DNA from: Bog-756 sp963813525 | GTDB lineage: Bacteria; Actinomycetota; Acidimicrobiia; Acidimicrobiales; RAAP-2 | Reading direction: 5' to 3' | DNA: 64,000 nt | NCBI GenBank assembly: GCA_963813525.1 | Contig: CAWEZI010000005.1 | Location: 1,798,001 to 1,862,000 of the forward strand | Shown: positions 1 to 8,061 of the stretch, one piece after another | How positions within the stretch are numbered: position 1 is the stretch's first letter | Layout: every line of letters starts with the position of its first letter | Made by a program: the position numbers and the translations under genes | The notes under the pieces: model-generated | Told to the model about the DNA's origin: nothing | Databases searched by the model: none | The model's input: the letters and a program-made list of their open reading frames with translations, nothing else

Positions 1-1
1 C

Positions 2-1258
2 CTTGATCAGGTCATGCGCAGACTCTCACGTGAGGTCAAGGTGCCTGGCTTCCGCCCCGGCAAGGTCCCACGGCGGGTGATCGAGGCGCGCATGGGTGGC
101 GCCACCGCTCTGCGGGGCGAAGCGATCCGGGAGGCCCTTCCCGACTTCTACGCCCAAGCGGTCACCGACACCGAGGTCGACCCCATCGATCGTCCGGAGA
201 TCGACATCACCTCGGGCGACGAGGCGGGGGCCGTTTCCTTCGACGCCGTGGTCATGGTCCGTCCCGTGGTGGCCATCCCTGGCTACCAGGGGTTGGTGGT
301 CACCCTCCCCGACATCGACGTCAAGGACGAGGAGATCGACGCCCAGATCGACCGGCTGCGTGCCACCTCGGGCGAACTGGTGGAAGTCTCCCGACCGGCC
401 CGCGACGGTGACCAGGTCACCATCGACATCCATGGGACTCGGGCCACCCTCGGTGACGACAGCGATCTCGACGCCGATGACTATCTCTACGAGGTTGGGA
501 GTGGACGGGTAGTCCCCGAGCTCGACGACCAGCTGCGCGGGGCCAAGACCGGCGACATCTTCCAGTTCACCGCCACGTTGCCCGACACCGACCAGACCAT
601 CTCGTTCAAAGTGTTGGTCAAAGACGTGAAGGAGCTGGTGCTTCCGGAGGTCACCGACGAGTGGGCGGCGGAATCGTCGGAGTTCGACACAGCCGAAGCC
701 CTGCGGGCCGATATCGCCCAACGTCTGCGTGAGCGGCACGTCGGGCAGGCTCAGCTGGCCCTTCAGCAGCGGACGGCAGAGGCACTGGCCGACCTGGTGC
801 AGGAGGAGATCCCGGAGCCGCTGGTGTTGGAAGAACAAGGTGAGCGGATTCACGACCTCAACCATCGTCTCGAGGCCCAGAACATCTCGCTGGAGCAATT
901 CCTCGGCGTCACCGGCCGCCAACCGGCCGAGTTCCTCGACGAACTGCGGGCGGGTGCCGTCCAGAGCGTCAAGGTGGATCTCGCCCTGCGGACGCTGGCC
1001 GACGAGGAGGACATCGAGGTCAGCGACGAGGAGCTCGACGAGGAGCTGGCCACCATGGCCACACGGCTCGAAATGGACGTTGACGAGGTACGCGAGCAGT
1101 TGGATCGGGGCGGACGCCTTGCGGCGGTACGCTCGGACAGGCGCAAGGCCAAGGCCATGCAGTGGTTGGTCGACACAGTTGATCTGGTCGACGAGGAGGG
1201 AAGGCCCGTCTCCCGAGACGAGCTCACGATGAACCAGGGCGAGGAGGACTCGGAATGA
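2..1258 (+). CDS. tig: Trigger factor, ribosome-associated chaperone (5' end outside window)
   Basis: Trigger factor binds at the ribosomal exit tunnel, holds nascent chains and has peptidyl-prolyl isomerase activity. The open frame runs in from the window edge; the ATG at 14 is internal, because the ribosome-binding signature GFRPGKVP follows only about a dozen codons later, whereas it normally sits some 40 residues into the protein. The middle (around DGDQVTIDIHG) is the FKBP-like PPIase domain and the remainder is the helical C-terminal chaperone domain, ending in an acidic tail. The TGA overlaps the clpP ATG in an ATGA junction, so the two are probably co-transcribed. The gene is intact apart from the missing first 30 or so residues. 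Confidence 0.96.
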   Translation, partial: LDQVMRRLSREVKVPGFRPGKVPRRVIEARMGGATALRGEAIREALPDFYAQAVTDTEVDPIDRPEIDITSGDEAGAVSFDAVVMVRPVVAIPGYQGLVVTLPDIDVKDEEIDAQIDRLRATSGELVEVSRPARDGDQVTIDIHGTRATLGDDSDLDADDYLYEVGSGRVVPELDDQLRGAKTGDIFQFTATLPDTDQTISFKVLVKDVKELVLPEVTDEWAAESSEFDTAEALRADIAQRLRERHVGQAQLALQQRTAEALADLVQEEIPEPLVLEEQGERIHDLNHRLEAQNISLEQFLGVTGRQPAEFLDELRAGAVQSVKVDLALRTLADEEDIEVSDEELDEELATMATRLEMDVDEVREQLDRGGRLAAVRSDRRKAKAMQWLVDTVDLVDEEGRPVSRDELTMNQGEEDSE

Positions 1259-1920
1259 AACTGAGCATGGACGGCACCAAGGGGACGAGAGACATGGACG
1301 TGCAGGCCTACAGCGTGCCGTGGGTAGTCGAGTCGACCAGTAGGGGGGAGCGGAACTACGACTTGTACTCCCGTCTGTTGCGGGAGCGCATCATCTTCCT
1401 CGGTACCCCGATCAATGACACGGTGGCCAACCTGGTCTGCGCCCAGCTCCTTTTCCTCGAGTCGGAAGAGGCCGACAAGGACATCCACCTGTACATCAAC
1501 TCGCCCGGCGGCGACATCACCGCCCTCTTCGCCATCTACGACACCATGAAGTACATCAAGCCGGACATGTCCACGTTCTGCTTCGGTCAGGCGGCCTCGG
1601 CCGCCGCCGTACTGCTCGGTGCGGGGACCAAGAACAAGCGCTTCGCCCTCCCGCACGCCCGCATCCTCTTGCATCAGCCCTTCGGCGGTGTCGAGGGCCA
1701 GGCCAGCGACATCGAGCTGCAGGCCAAGGAGATCTTGCGGATGCGTGACCTCCTCAACGGGATGTTGGCCAACGACACCGGCCAGACGGTCGAGCGGGTG
1801 TCCAAGGACACCGACCGCGACTTCATCATGACGGCCGACGAAGCCGTCACCTACGGGTTGATCGACGAGGTCATAACGGCCAGGGACGCGCTGTCCATCG
1901 AAGCGGTCGGGGCGGCGTAG
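1255..1920 (+). CDS. clpP: ATP-dependent Clp protease proteolytic subunit ClpP
   Basis: Serine peptidase that forms the double-heptamer degradation chamber fed by ClpX or another Clp ATPase. The catalytic triad is visible: Ser115 in GQAASAAA, His140 in ILLHQP and Asp189 in DTDRDF, with the family spacing (25 and 49 residues). The 221-residue length includes an N-terminal stretch that could be a propeptide; an internal ATG at residue 14 (MDVQAYSVPW) is an alternative start. It follows tig by a 4-nt overlap and is separated from clpX by a 315-bp repeat-rich spacer. Many actinobacteria have a clpP1-clpP2 pair; only one clpP is here. Confidence 0.96.
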   Translation: MKLSMDGTKGTRDMDVQAYSVPWVVESTSRGERNYDLYSRLLRERIIFLGTPINDTVANLVCAQLLFLESEEADKDIHLYINSPGGDITALFAIYDTMKYIKPDMSTFCFGQAASAAAVLLGAGTKNKRFALPHARILLHQPFGGVEGQASDIELQAKEILRMRDLLNGMLANDTGQTVERVSKDTDRDFIMTADEAVTYGLIDEVITARDALSIEAVGAA

Positions 1921-1998
1921 TCCTTTCAGCCGACCGATGGGACCTGTGCACTCCGATCCAGCCGCTAGGGTTGAGTTCTCGATTCGGTCAGACAGTGG

Positions 1999-2214
1999 AA
2001 GTTGCAACGACGAGAAGTTGCAACCATAAGAAGTTGCAACGAGAACAAGTTGCAGTGCGAAGAAGTTGCAGTGAGTGCGAAGAAGGTGCAGCAGAAGTGA
2101 GACGGTTGAGAAGTGAGACGGTGCAGCAAGAAGAGAGTGCAGGGGATGGGCAGTGAAGTAGGTGCAGGCTCCGATGGGCATCAGGAACCGCGACTAACAG
2201 GGACCGCGACTAAC
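1999..2214. repeat. 16-bp-periodic short repeat array in the clpP-clpX spacer
   Basis: AAGTTGCA occurs at 1999, 2015, 2031, 2047 and 2063, exactly 16 bp apart, with a variant AAGGTGCA at 2083. AGAAGTGAGACGGT occurs at 2093 and again 16 bp on at 2109. ACCGCGACTAAC occurs at 2187 and again 16 bp on at 2203. The first three octamers sit in the palindrome GTTGCAAC. There is no convincing gene in this 315-bp spacer. The array could be regulator sites placed about 1.5 helical turns apart, a structured leader of clpX, or a neutral microsatellite; function is unknown. Confidence 0.8.
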
Positions 2215-2235
2215 TAAAGGACACGAGGAACCGAC

Positions 2236-3516
2236 GTGGCGAAGTTCGGAGACGGTGGGGATCTGGTGAAGTGCAGCTTCTGCGGCAAGTCGCAGAAGCA
2301 GGTGAAGAAATTGATCGCCGGGCCCGGTGTGTACATCTGCGACGAGTGCATCGAGCTGTGCAACGACATCATTGCCGAGGAGCTGGCCGACACCACCGAG
2401 CTCTCCTTTGAGGAGCTGCCCAAGCCGCGGGAGATCTACGAATTCCTGAACGACTACGTGATCGGTCAGGAGTACGCCAAAAAGATTCTGTCGGTTGCCG
2501 TGTACAACCACTACAAGCGGGTGCAGGCGGGTAGCAACGGCACGCACGACAACGATGTCGAGCTGGCCAAGTCCAATATCCTGCTGCTGGGGCCCACGGG
2601 GTGCGGCAAGACCTTGCTGGCCCAAACCTTGGCCCGCATGCTGAACGTCCCATTTGCCATTGCTGATGCAACCGCTCTGACCGAAGCCGGCTATGTGGGC
2701 GAGGACGTCGAGAACATCCTCCTCAAGCTCATCCAGGCCGCCGATTACGACGTGAAGCGGGCAGAGACCGGCATCATCTACATCGACGAGATCGACAAGA
2801 TCGCTCGCAAGTCGGAGAACCCGTCGATCACCCGAGATGTTTCCGGTGAAGGCGTGCAGCAGGCACTGCTCAAGATCCTGGAGGGCACCACGGCGTCGGT
2901 ACCGCCGCAGGGAGGGCGTAAGCATCCCCATCAGGAATTCATCCAGATCGACACCACCAACATCCTCTTTGTCTGCGGCGGTGCCTTTGCCGGTGTGGAC
3001 TCCATCATCGAGAACCGCATCGGCCGCAAGGGCATGGGCTTCCGGGCCGAAGTGCGCAAAGCGTCCGAACGGGACGACTCCGAGCTCCTCCGTCATGTCC
3101 TTCCCGAGGACCTGATGAAGTTCGGGCTCATCCCCGAGTTCATCGGCCGGCTCCCGGTGGTGGGGGCGGTGTCCCACCTCTACAAAGAGGCACTCATCCG
3201 CATTCTGGTCGAACCCAAGAACGCCCTGACCCGTCAGTACCAGCGCCAGTTCGAGCTCGACCACATCGAGCTCGAACTCACCGAGGACGCTCTGGAGGCG
3301 GTGGCCGAGCAGGCTCTCCTGCGGGGGACCGGTGCCCGCGGTCTGCGCGCCATCCTCGAGGAGGTGCTGCTCGAGGTCATGTACGACCTACCCAGCCGGA
3401 CCGACATCTCCAAGTGCGTGGTGGACCGGGCGGTGGTGCTCGACAAGGTCCATCCCACCCTGGTCCCGCTCAACCCGCCGGCCAAATCGACCCGGAGCCG
3501 CAGAGCTGCGTCCTAG
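2236..3516 (+). CDS. clpX: ATP-dependent Clp protease ATP-binding subunit ClpX
   Basis: AAA+ unfoldase that recognises tagged substrates and threads them into ClpP. The N-terminal zinc-binding domain has Cys13, Cys16, Cys35 and Cys38; Walker A is GPTGCGKT at 120-127, the pore loop GYVGED lies at 153-158, and Walker B is IIYIDEID near 181-188. The length of 426 residues is normal. The GTG start is preceded by purine-rich AAAGGA and GAGGA boxes. The gene follows clpP on the same strand, but the long repeat-filled spacer suggests it may be controlled separately from tig-clpP. Confidence 0.97.
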   Translation: MAKFGDGGDLVKCSFCGKSQKQVKKLIAGPGVYICDECIELCNDIIAEELADTTELSFEELPKPREIYEFLNDYVIGQEYAKKILSVAVYNHYKRVQAGSNGTHDNDVELAKSNILLLGPTGCGKTLLAQTLARMLNVPFAIADATALTEAGYVGEDVENILLKLIQAADYDVKRAETGIIYIDEIDKIARKSENPSITRDVSGEGVQQALLKILEGTTASVPPQGGRKHPHQEFIQIDTTNILFVCGGAFAGVDSIIENRIGRKGMGFRAEVRKASERDDSELLRHVLPEDLMKFGLIPEFIGRLPVVGAVSHLYKEALIRILVEPKNALTRQYQRQFELDHIELELTEDALEAVAEQALLRGTGARGLRAILEEVLLEVMYDLPSRTDISKCVVDRAVVLDKVHPTLVPLNPPAKSTRSRRAAS

Positions 3517-3597
3517 GGCACGGTCCGCCGCCACTTCACCGTGGTACCCCCGCCGTCCGTCCGCGTCGTGTCACCGACGCTCCCGTCACTCATCGAT

Positions 3598-4917
3598 GTG
3601 AACTTCAGCGATCTCAGCGAGGCCCTGGCGTGGCTCGACTCGCACATCGACTTCGAGGCGCGGATGCCCACCAGACGGTCGGTGCCCACCCTGGACCGGA
3701 TGCGGGCCCTCACCCGGTTGCTGGGGGACCCGGAGACCGCCTATCCGGCCGTGCACATCACCGGCACCAACGGCAAGGGCTCGACGGCGGCCATGGCCAC
3801 CGCCCTGCTCGCCGCCCAGGGGCTGACCGTCGGCACCTATACCAGCCCCAACCTGAGCCGGGTCAACGAGCGCATCGCCCGCAACGGTGAACCGATCGAC
3901 GACGCTGCCTTGGTCGATGTTCTCGAGTCGCTGGCCCGCCTCGAGCCGTTGATGGACGACCGGCCCACCCGCTTCGAGCTGCTGACCGCCGCCGCCCTGG
4001 CCTGGTTCGCCGACGAAGCGGTTGACGTGGCTGTGATCGAAGTGGGCCTCGGTGGCCGGTGGGACTGCACCAACGTGGTCGACGGGGACGTGGCCGTCCT
4101 CACCAACATCAGTTTCGACCACACCGAGGTGCTGGGACCGACCCTGGAGGACATCGGCCGCGACAAGTCGGGCATCTTCAAGGCGGACAGCCGGGTGGTC
4201 ATCGGTGAATCGGACCCCACTCTGGTGGACCTCCTTCGCCGTGCCGCGCTTTCGGCCGGCGCCGCAGAGGTGTGGGTCCGGGGCCAGGACTTCGCCTGCA
4301 CGGCCAACCGGATGGCCGTCGGCGGGCGACTGATCGACATACGCACCCCCGGAGGGGCTTACGGCGAGGTTCTGGTCCCGCTCCACGGGGCTCATCAGGG
4401 TGACAACGCCTCCTGCGCCCTGGCTGCGGTGGAGGCGTTCTTCGGTGCCCCTCTCGACCCGGCCGTGGTCGACGCCGCCTTTGCCGGGGTGCGGGTGGCG
4501 GGACGGATGGAGGTGATGGGTCGCCATCCCTTGGTGGTGGTGGACGGGGCACACAACGTGGCCGGCATGCTCAACCTGGCCCGGGCCCTCACCGAGGAGT
4601 TCACCGTGGAGGGCGGGTCACAGGCGGTGGTGGGCATGCTCTCGGGCCGTGACCCGAACTCCATGCTCGAGGCCTTGGCCACGGCCGGCATCGACGCAGT
4701 GGTGGCCTGCACACCGGATTCGCCCCGAGCGCTGCCCGCCGAAGAGGTGGCCGACGCCGCCGCCAGGTTGGGGCTGGAGGCCACCGTGGTGGCCCGGCCC
4801 AGCGAGGCGGTGGCGCTGGCCCTCGGGCGGGCCCAGGCCGACGATCTGGTGGTGGTGTGCGGCTCCCTCTACGTGGTGGCCGACGCCCGGGCCATGCTGG
4901 TCCCCGACCGTCTCTGA
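3598..4917 (+). CDS. folC: Bifunctional folylpolyglutamate synthase / dihydrofolate synthase
   Basis: Adds glutamate to dihydropteroate and to tetrahydrofolates, using ATP. A Mur-ligase-type P-loop GTNGKGST follows a short N-terminal helix, later comes the conserved SFDHTEVLG segment, and the C-terminal domain contains DGAHNVAGM. The open frame extends up to a GTG at 3541, but alignment with the usual N-terminus favours the GTG at 3598 (NFSDLSEALAWLDSH); no ribosome-binding site decides between them. It lies about 80 bp after clpX and 63 bp before ndk on the same strand. Function is secure, the start is not. Confidence 0.93.
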   Translation: MNFSDLSEALAWLDSHIDFEARMPTRRSVPTLDRMRALTRLLGDPETAYPAVHITGTNGKGSTAAMATALLAAQGLTVGTYTSPNLSRVNERIARNGEPIDDAALVDVLESLARLEPLMDDRPTRFELLTAAALAWFADEAVDVAVIEVGLGGRWDCTNVVDGDVAVLTNISFDHTEVLGPTLEDIGRDKSGIFKADSRVVIGESDPTLVDLLRRAALSAGAAEVWVRGQDFACTANRMAVGGRLIDIRTPGGAYGEVLVPLHGAHQGDNASCALAAVEAFFGAPLDPAVVDAAFAGVRVAGRMEVMGRHPLVVVDGAHNVAGMLNLARALTEEFTVEGGSQAVVGMLSGRDPNSMLEALATAGIDAVVACTPDSPRALPAEEVADAAARLGLEATVVARPSEAVALALGRAQADDLVVVCGSLYVVADARAMLVPDRL

Positions 4918-4942
4918 CGACTTCGGGGCGGCCCGAGTCTGT

Positions 4943-4971
4943 CTGACACGGTCGGTAGGGTCGACTAGCCT
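4943..4971 (+). promoter_or_regulatory. Promoter of ndk
   Basis: CTGACA at 4943-4948 and TAGCCT at 4966-4971 are separated by exactly 17 bp and resemble a sigma-70 promoter. The GTG of ndk begins 9 nt after the -10 box and no Shine-Dalgarno sequence intervenes, so the mRNA is probably leaderless. Confidence 0.65.
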
Positions 4972-4980
4972 GCAGCGCTC

Positions 4981-5391
4981 GTGGGACGAACCTTGGTCAT
5001 TTGCAAGCCTGATGCGGTGGAGCGCCGATTGGTGGGTGAGATCATCGACAGGATCGAACGCAAGGGCCTGCGCCTGATCGCCGCCGAAATGCGCACCATC
5101 GAGGTCGAGGTGGCCCATGAGCACTACGCCGAGCACCGGGGCGAGGCCTTCTACGACACCCTGGTCACCTTCATCACCCGGTCCCCGGCCCTGCTCATGG
5201 TGGTCGAGGGCCCTGACGACACCTATCAAGTGGTGCGGAACTTGATCGGGGCCACCAATCCGTTGGAGGCAGCCCCGGGCACCATCCGGGGCGACCTGGC
5301 CCTGGTTATGGCCGAAAACCTCATCCACGGCTCCGACTCGGCCGAATCGGCCGCCCGCGAGATCAAGATCTTCTTTCCCGAGCTGGCCTGA
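4981..5391 (+). CDS. ndk: Nucleoside diphosphate kinase
   Basis: Transfers the gamma-phosphate from ATP to NDPs through a phosphohistidine and so balances nucleotide pools. The 136-residue protein is full length. The catalytic His116 lies in the signature NLIHGSDS, preceded by GATNP and RGD. The GTG start matches the family N-terminus (RTLVICKPDAVERRLVGEI) and sits directly downstream of a -35/-10 pair, which suggests leaderless translation. It lies between folC and the mre cluster. Confidence 0.97.
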   Translation: MGRTLVICKPDAVERRLVGEIIDRIERKGLRLIAAEMRTIEVEVAHEHYAEHRGEAFYDTLVTFITRSPALLMVVEGPDDTYQVVRNLIGATNPLEAAPGTIRGDLALVMAENLIHGSDSAESAAREIKIFFPELA

Positions 5392-5412
5392 CCGGGCCAA
5401 GTGGGCCGTCGG

Positions 5413-5433
5413 CGCCGTTTGGCCCGAACGGCG
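5413..5433 (+). terminator. Possible hairpin terminator after ndk
   Basis: CGCCGTT and AACGGCG form a perfect 7-bp stem around a 7-nt loop, 22 nt after the ndk stop and just ahead of the mreB promoter. There is no clear T tract, so termination is only suggested. Confidence 0.35.
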
Positions 5434-5440
5434 GGTGCCC

Positions 5441-5469
5441 TTGTGTCCACCTCCCAATTCCCCTAGCCT
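5441..5469 (+). promoter_or_regulatory. Promoter of the mreBCD-PBP2 cluster
   Basis: TTGTGT at 5441-5446 and TAGCCT at 5464-5469 are 17 bp apart. The -10 box equals that of ndk. Unlike ndk, mreB lies about 100 nt downstream and has its own ribosome-binding site, so this transcript would carry a leader. Confidence 0.5.
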
Positions 5470-5574
5470 TGGCGGCCAGTGCTGCTGGTGATTAGGCCTG
5501 CTCGCAGCCCAGCCCAGGTGTGGTCTCCGCACTCACGAAGTCCCGACGACTACTGACGGAGGAGTGCATCGCTG

Positions 5575-6606
5575 ATGCGCGACAACAGTTTCTCGCTTCT
5601 TGGCCGCGACATGGCCGTCGACCTCGGAACCGCCAACACTCTGGTGTACGTACGCGGTCGCGGCATCGTCCTCAACGAGCCGTCGGTGGTGGCCGTCAAC
5701 GTCAAAGACGGCCGCCCGTTGGCCGTCGGCGCCGAGGCCAAGCGGATGATCGGCCGCACCCCGAGCCATATCCAGGCCATCCGTCCCTTGAAGGACGGGG
5801 TCATCGCCGACTTCGAGATCTGCGAGAAGATGCTCCGCTACTTCATCCACCGCGTCCATCAGCGGCGGTTCGCCAAGCCCCGGATGGTCATCTGCGTGCC
5901 CTCGGGAATCACCGGCGTCGAGCAGCGTGCCGTCATGGAGGCGGCCGAGTATGCCGGCGCCCGCAAGGCCTACATCATCGAAGAACCCATGGCCGCGGCC
6001 ATCGGCGCCGGACTTCCCGTCCACGAGCCGACCGGCAACATGGTGGTCGACATCGGCGGCGGCACTACCGAAGTGGCGGTCATCTCGCTGGGCGGGATCG
6101 TCACCAGCCAGTCGATCCGCATCGGCGGCGACGAACTGGACGAGGCCATCGTGTCCTTCGTGAAGAAGGAGTACAGCTTGGCCCTGGGCGAGCGTACGGC
6201 AGAGGAGATCAAGATCGCACTGGGATCGGCCTACGAGCTCGAAGAGGAGCTCCATGCCGAAATACGCGGCCGCGATCTGGTGACCGGGCTCCCGAAGACA
6301 GTGGTCATCTCGACCCAGGAGATCCGCAAGGCCATCGACGAGCCGGTATCGGCCATCGTCGACGCGGTGAAAGTGACTCTCGATCGGACACCGCCCGAAC
6401 TGGCCGCCGACATCATGGAGCAGGGCATCGTCCTGACCGGCGGCGGCGCCCTCCTGCACGGGTTGGACAGCCGCCTGACCCAGGAGACGGGCATGCCCAT
6501 CGTGGTGGCCCGGGATCCCCTCAACTGCGTGGCCATCGGCAGTGGGCAGTGCCTCGAGGAGTTCGAAGCCCTCAAGCAGGTCCTCATCACCTCGTCGGCG
6601 CGCTGA
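5575..6606 (+). CDS. mreB: Rod shape-determining protein MreB
   Basis: Bacterial actin homologue that forms membrane-associated filaments and positions the elongation wall-synthesis complex. The phosphate-1 loop DLGTANTLVYV lies at about 16-26, the phosphate-2 loop is VDIGGGTTEVAVIS, and the adenosine motif near the C-terminus is LTGGGALLHGLD. At 343 residues it is full length. A strong GGAGGAG ribosome-binding site precedes the ATG. It is followed at once by mreC and mreD and then PBP2, the classical elongasome order. Confidence 0.97.
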   Translation: MRDNSFSLLGRDMAVDLGTANTLVYVRGRGIVLNEPSVVAVNVKDGRPLAVGAEAKRMIGRTPSHIQAIRPLKDGVIADFEICEKMLRYFIHRVHQRRFAKPRMVICVPSGITGVEQRAVMEAAEYAGARKAYIIEEPMAAAIGAGLPVHEPTGNMVVDIGGGTTEVAVISLGGIVTSQSIRIGGDELDEAIVSFVKKEYSLALGERTAEEIKIALGSAYELEEELHAEIRGRDLVTGLPKTVVISTQEIRKAIDEPVSAIVDAVKVTLDRTPPELAADIMEQGIVLTGGGALLHGLDSRLTQETGMPIVVARDPLNCVAIGSGQCLEEFEALKQVLITSSAR

Positions 6607-6613
6607 GCAAACG

Positions 6614-7444
6614 ATGCCGCGGCGGTCGCGCCGCCCCCGCACGACGTTGCTCCTGCTGGTGTTGGCTTCGGTCATCATCATCACGTTGGACGCCCGCGGA
6701 GGCTTTCATCGCATCACCTCGGGAATGCGGTCCGCCGCCTCCGACGCCTTCGCACCTGTGCGGTCGAGCGTCGAGGACATCATCGAACCGATCGGCAGCT
6801 TCCTGGCCGGGTCGGTGCACTACGGAGCCGTCCGCCAGCAGAACCAGAAGCTGCAGAGCGAGATCGGGCAGCTCCGTCAAAAGCAGTTGTCCGACCAGGA
6901 CGACGTGCAGGCGCTGCAACAGTTGAGTGCTCTGCTCAACCTCCCCTTCGCCGGGAACTTGCAGACGGTTCCCGCCGAGGTCACCGACTACGGGACCAGT
7001 GATTTCGCCGCCACCATCGACATCAGCGTGGGACGAGACCAGGGAGTGCAGTTGAACATGCCGGTGGTGGCCTCCGGTGGTCTGGTGGGCCAGGTGGTGC
7101 AGGCCAACCATTCGACCTCCACGGTCCGCCTGATCACCGACGGTCAGTCCGCCGTCGGGGTCCGATACGGGCAGCCGCCGGGATCGCTGGCCGTGCTGCA
7201 GGGGCAGGGCGCGGGCAAACCGTTGACGGCTTCCCTGGTGCCGGCCAACACCCCCTTGGCCCGCGCTGACGTGTTCTTCACCAGTGGTCTGCAGGGTGCC
7301 ATCTATCCGGCCGGAATCCCGGTGGCCCAGGTGGTGGTGGCCCGCAACGGGCTGACCACCTCACAGGAGACGGTCAACCTGCAGCCGGTGGCCGACCTGG
7401 CTCATCTGCGCTACGTGGCCGTTCTGCTGTGGGTCTCTTCGTGA
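6614..7444 (+). CDS. mreC: Rod shape-determining protein MreC
   Basis: Periplasmic scaffold of the elongasome, linking MreB inside to PBP2 outside. A basic N-terminus is followed by one membrane segment (about 11-27), a coiled coil rich in Gln and Leu (about residues 78-108) and the beta-barrel MreC core with GLVGQVV. The frame is open further upstream, into mreB, but the ATG at 6614, 7 nt after the mreB stop, gives the normal cytoplasmic-tail-plus-TM arrangement (276 residues). It is in one operon with mreB and mreD. Confidence 0.93.
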   Translation: MPRRSRRPRTTLLLLVLASVIIITLDARGGFHRITSGMRSAASDAFAPVRSSVEDIIEPIGSFLAGSVHYGAVRQQNQKLQSEIGQLRQKQLSDQDDVQALQQLSALLNLPFAGNLQTVPAEVTDYGTSDFAATIDISVGRDQGVQLNMPVVASGGLVGQVVQANHSTSTVRLITDGQSAVGVRYGQPPGSLAVLQGQGAGKPLTASLVPANTPLARADVFFTSGLQGAIYPAGIPVAQVVVARNGLTTSQETVNLQPVADLAHLRYVAVLLWVSS

Positions 7445-7466
7445 GCGGTGGCGGCGGGGTGTGGTC

Positions 7467-8003
7467 ATGACCACGCGGGACGCCACCCGGATCGTGCTGG
7501 TCGTGATCGGCTTCGTGGCCGTCCAGCAGATCCTGGTGGTCGACGCCCGTATCGGCTCGGTCCACCCCGACATCATGATCCTGCTCCCCATCGTGGCCGG
7601 CATCGTGGGGGGACCGGCCCGCGGTGCCACCATGGGCTTCGGCTCCGGCCTGGTGGCCGACCTGTTCCTGCCCACTCCCTTCGGCCTCTCCGCTCTGGTG
7701 GGAACAGTCATCGGCTTCGCTGTCGGCGTGGTGACCCTGGCCCTCGATCGAAGCGCCCTGTGGCTCCCGCCCCTGGCCGCTCTGGCCGGCAGCGCCCTCT
7801 ACGAGATCACCTACGCCGTCCTGGGGTCGGTCCTGGGCCAGCCCCAGATGCTCCACGTGGACCTGTTGCGCGTGGTGGTCATGGTTTCGGTCGTCAATGC
7901 CGTGTTGGCCCTCCCTGCTCTGCGCTTGGTGACCTGGGCCCTCCCCGCCGCTTCGGTGGAAGGTGTGCCGACCTCGACCCTCTCGTCGGGGGCGCGTCGG
8001 TGA
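7467..8003 (+). CDS. mreD: Rod shape-determining protein MreD
   Basis: Small polytopic inner-membrane protein of the elongasome. The sequence is almost entirely hydrophobic, with about five membrane segments, and contains the family stretch HPDIMILLPIVAGIVGGP followed by GLVADLFLPTPFGLSALVG. The ATG at 7467 is preferred over the GTG at 7461 because the G-rich ribosome-binding stretch at 7455-7459 is better spaced to it. It lies between mreC and the PBP2 gene, which supports the assignment despite weak sequence conservation in this family. Confidence 0.88.
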   Translation: MTTRDATRIVLVVIGFVAVQQILVVDARIGSVHPDIMILLPIVAGIVGGPARGATMGFGSGLVADLFLPTPFGLSALVGTVIGFAVGVVTLALDRSALWLPPLAALAGSALYEITYAVLGSVLGQPQMLHVDLLRVVVMVSVVNAVLALPALRLVTWALPAASVEGVPTSTLSSGARR

Positions 8004-8061
8004 CCCGCACCCAGCGGGGGCGCGTACCCGGCGCGGGCCGACAGCGGGATACTGGAGCGTC

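Noticed and set aside
850..2181. Long minus-strand open frame opposite tig and clpP
   Set aside because: It mirrors the strong third-position G/C bias of the real genes, has no recognisable domain and no start signals.
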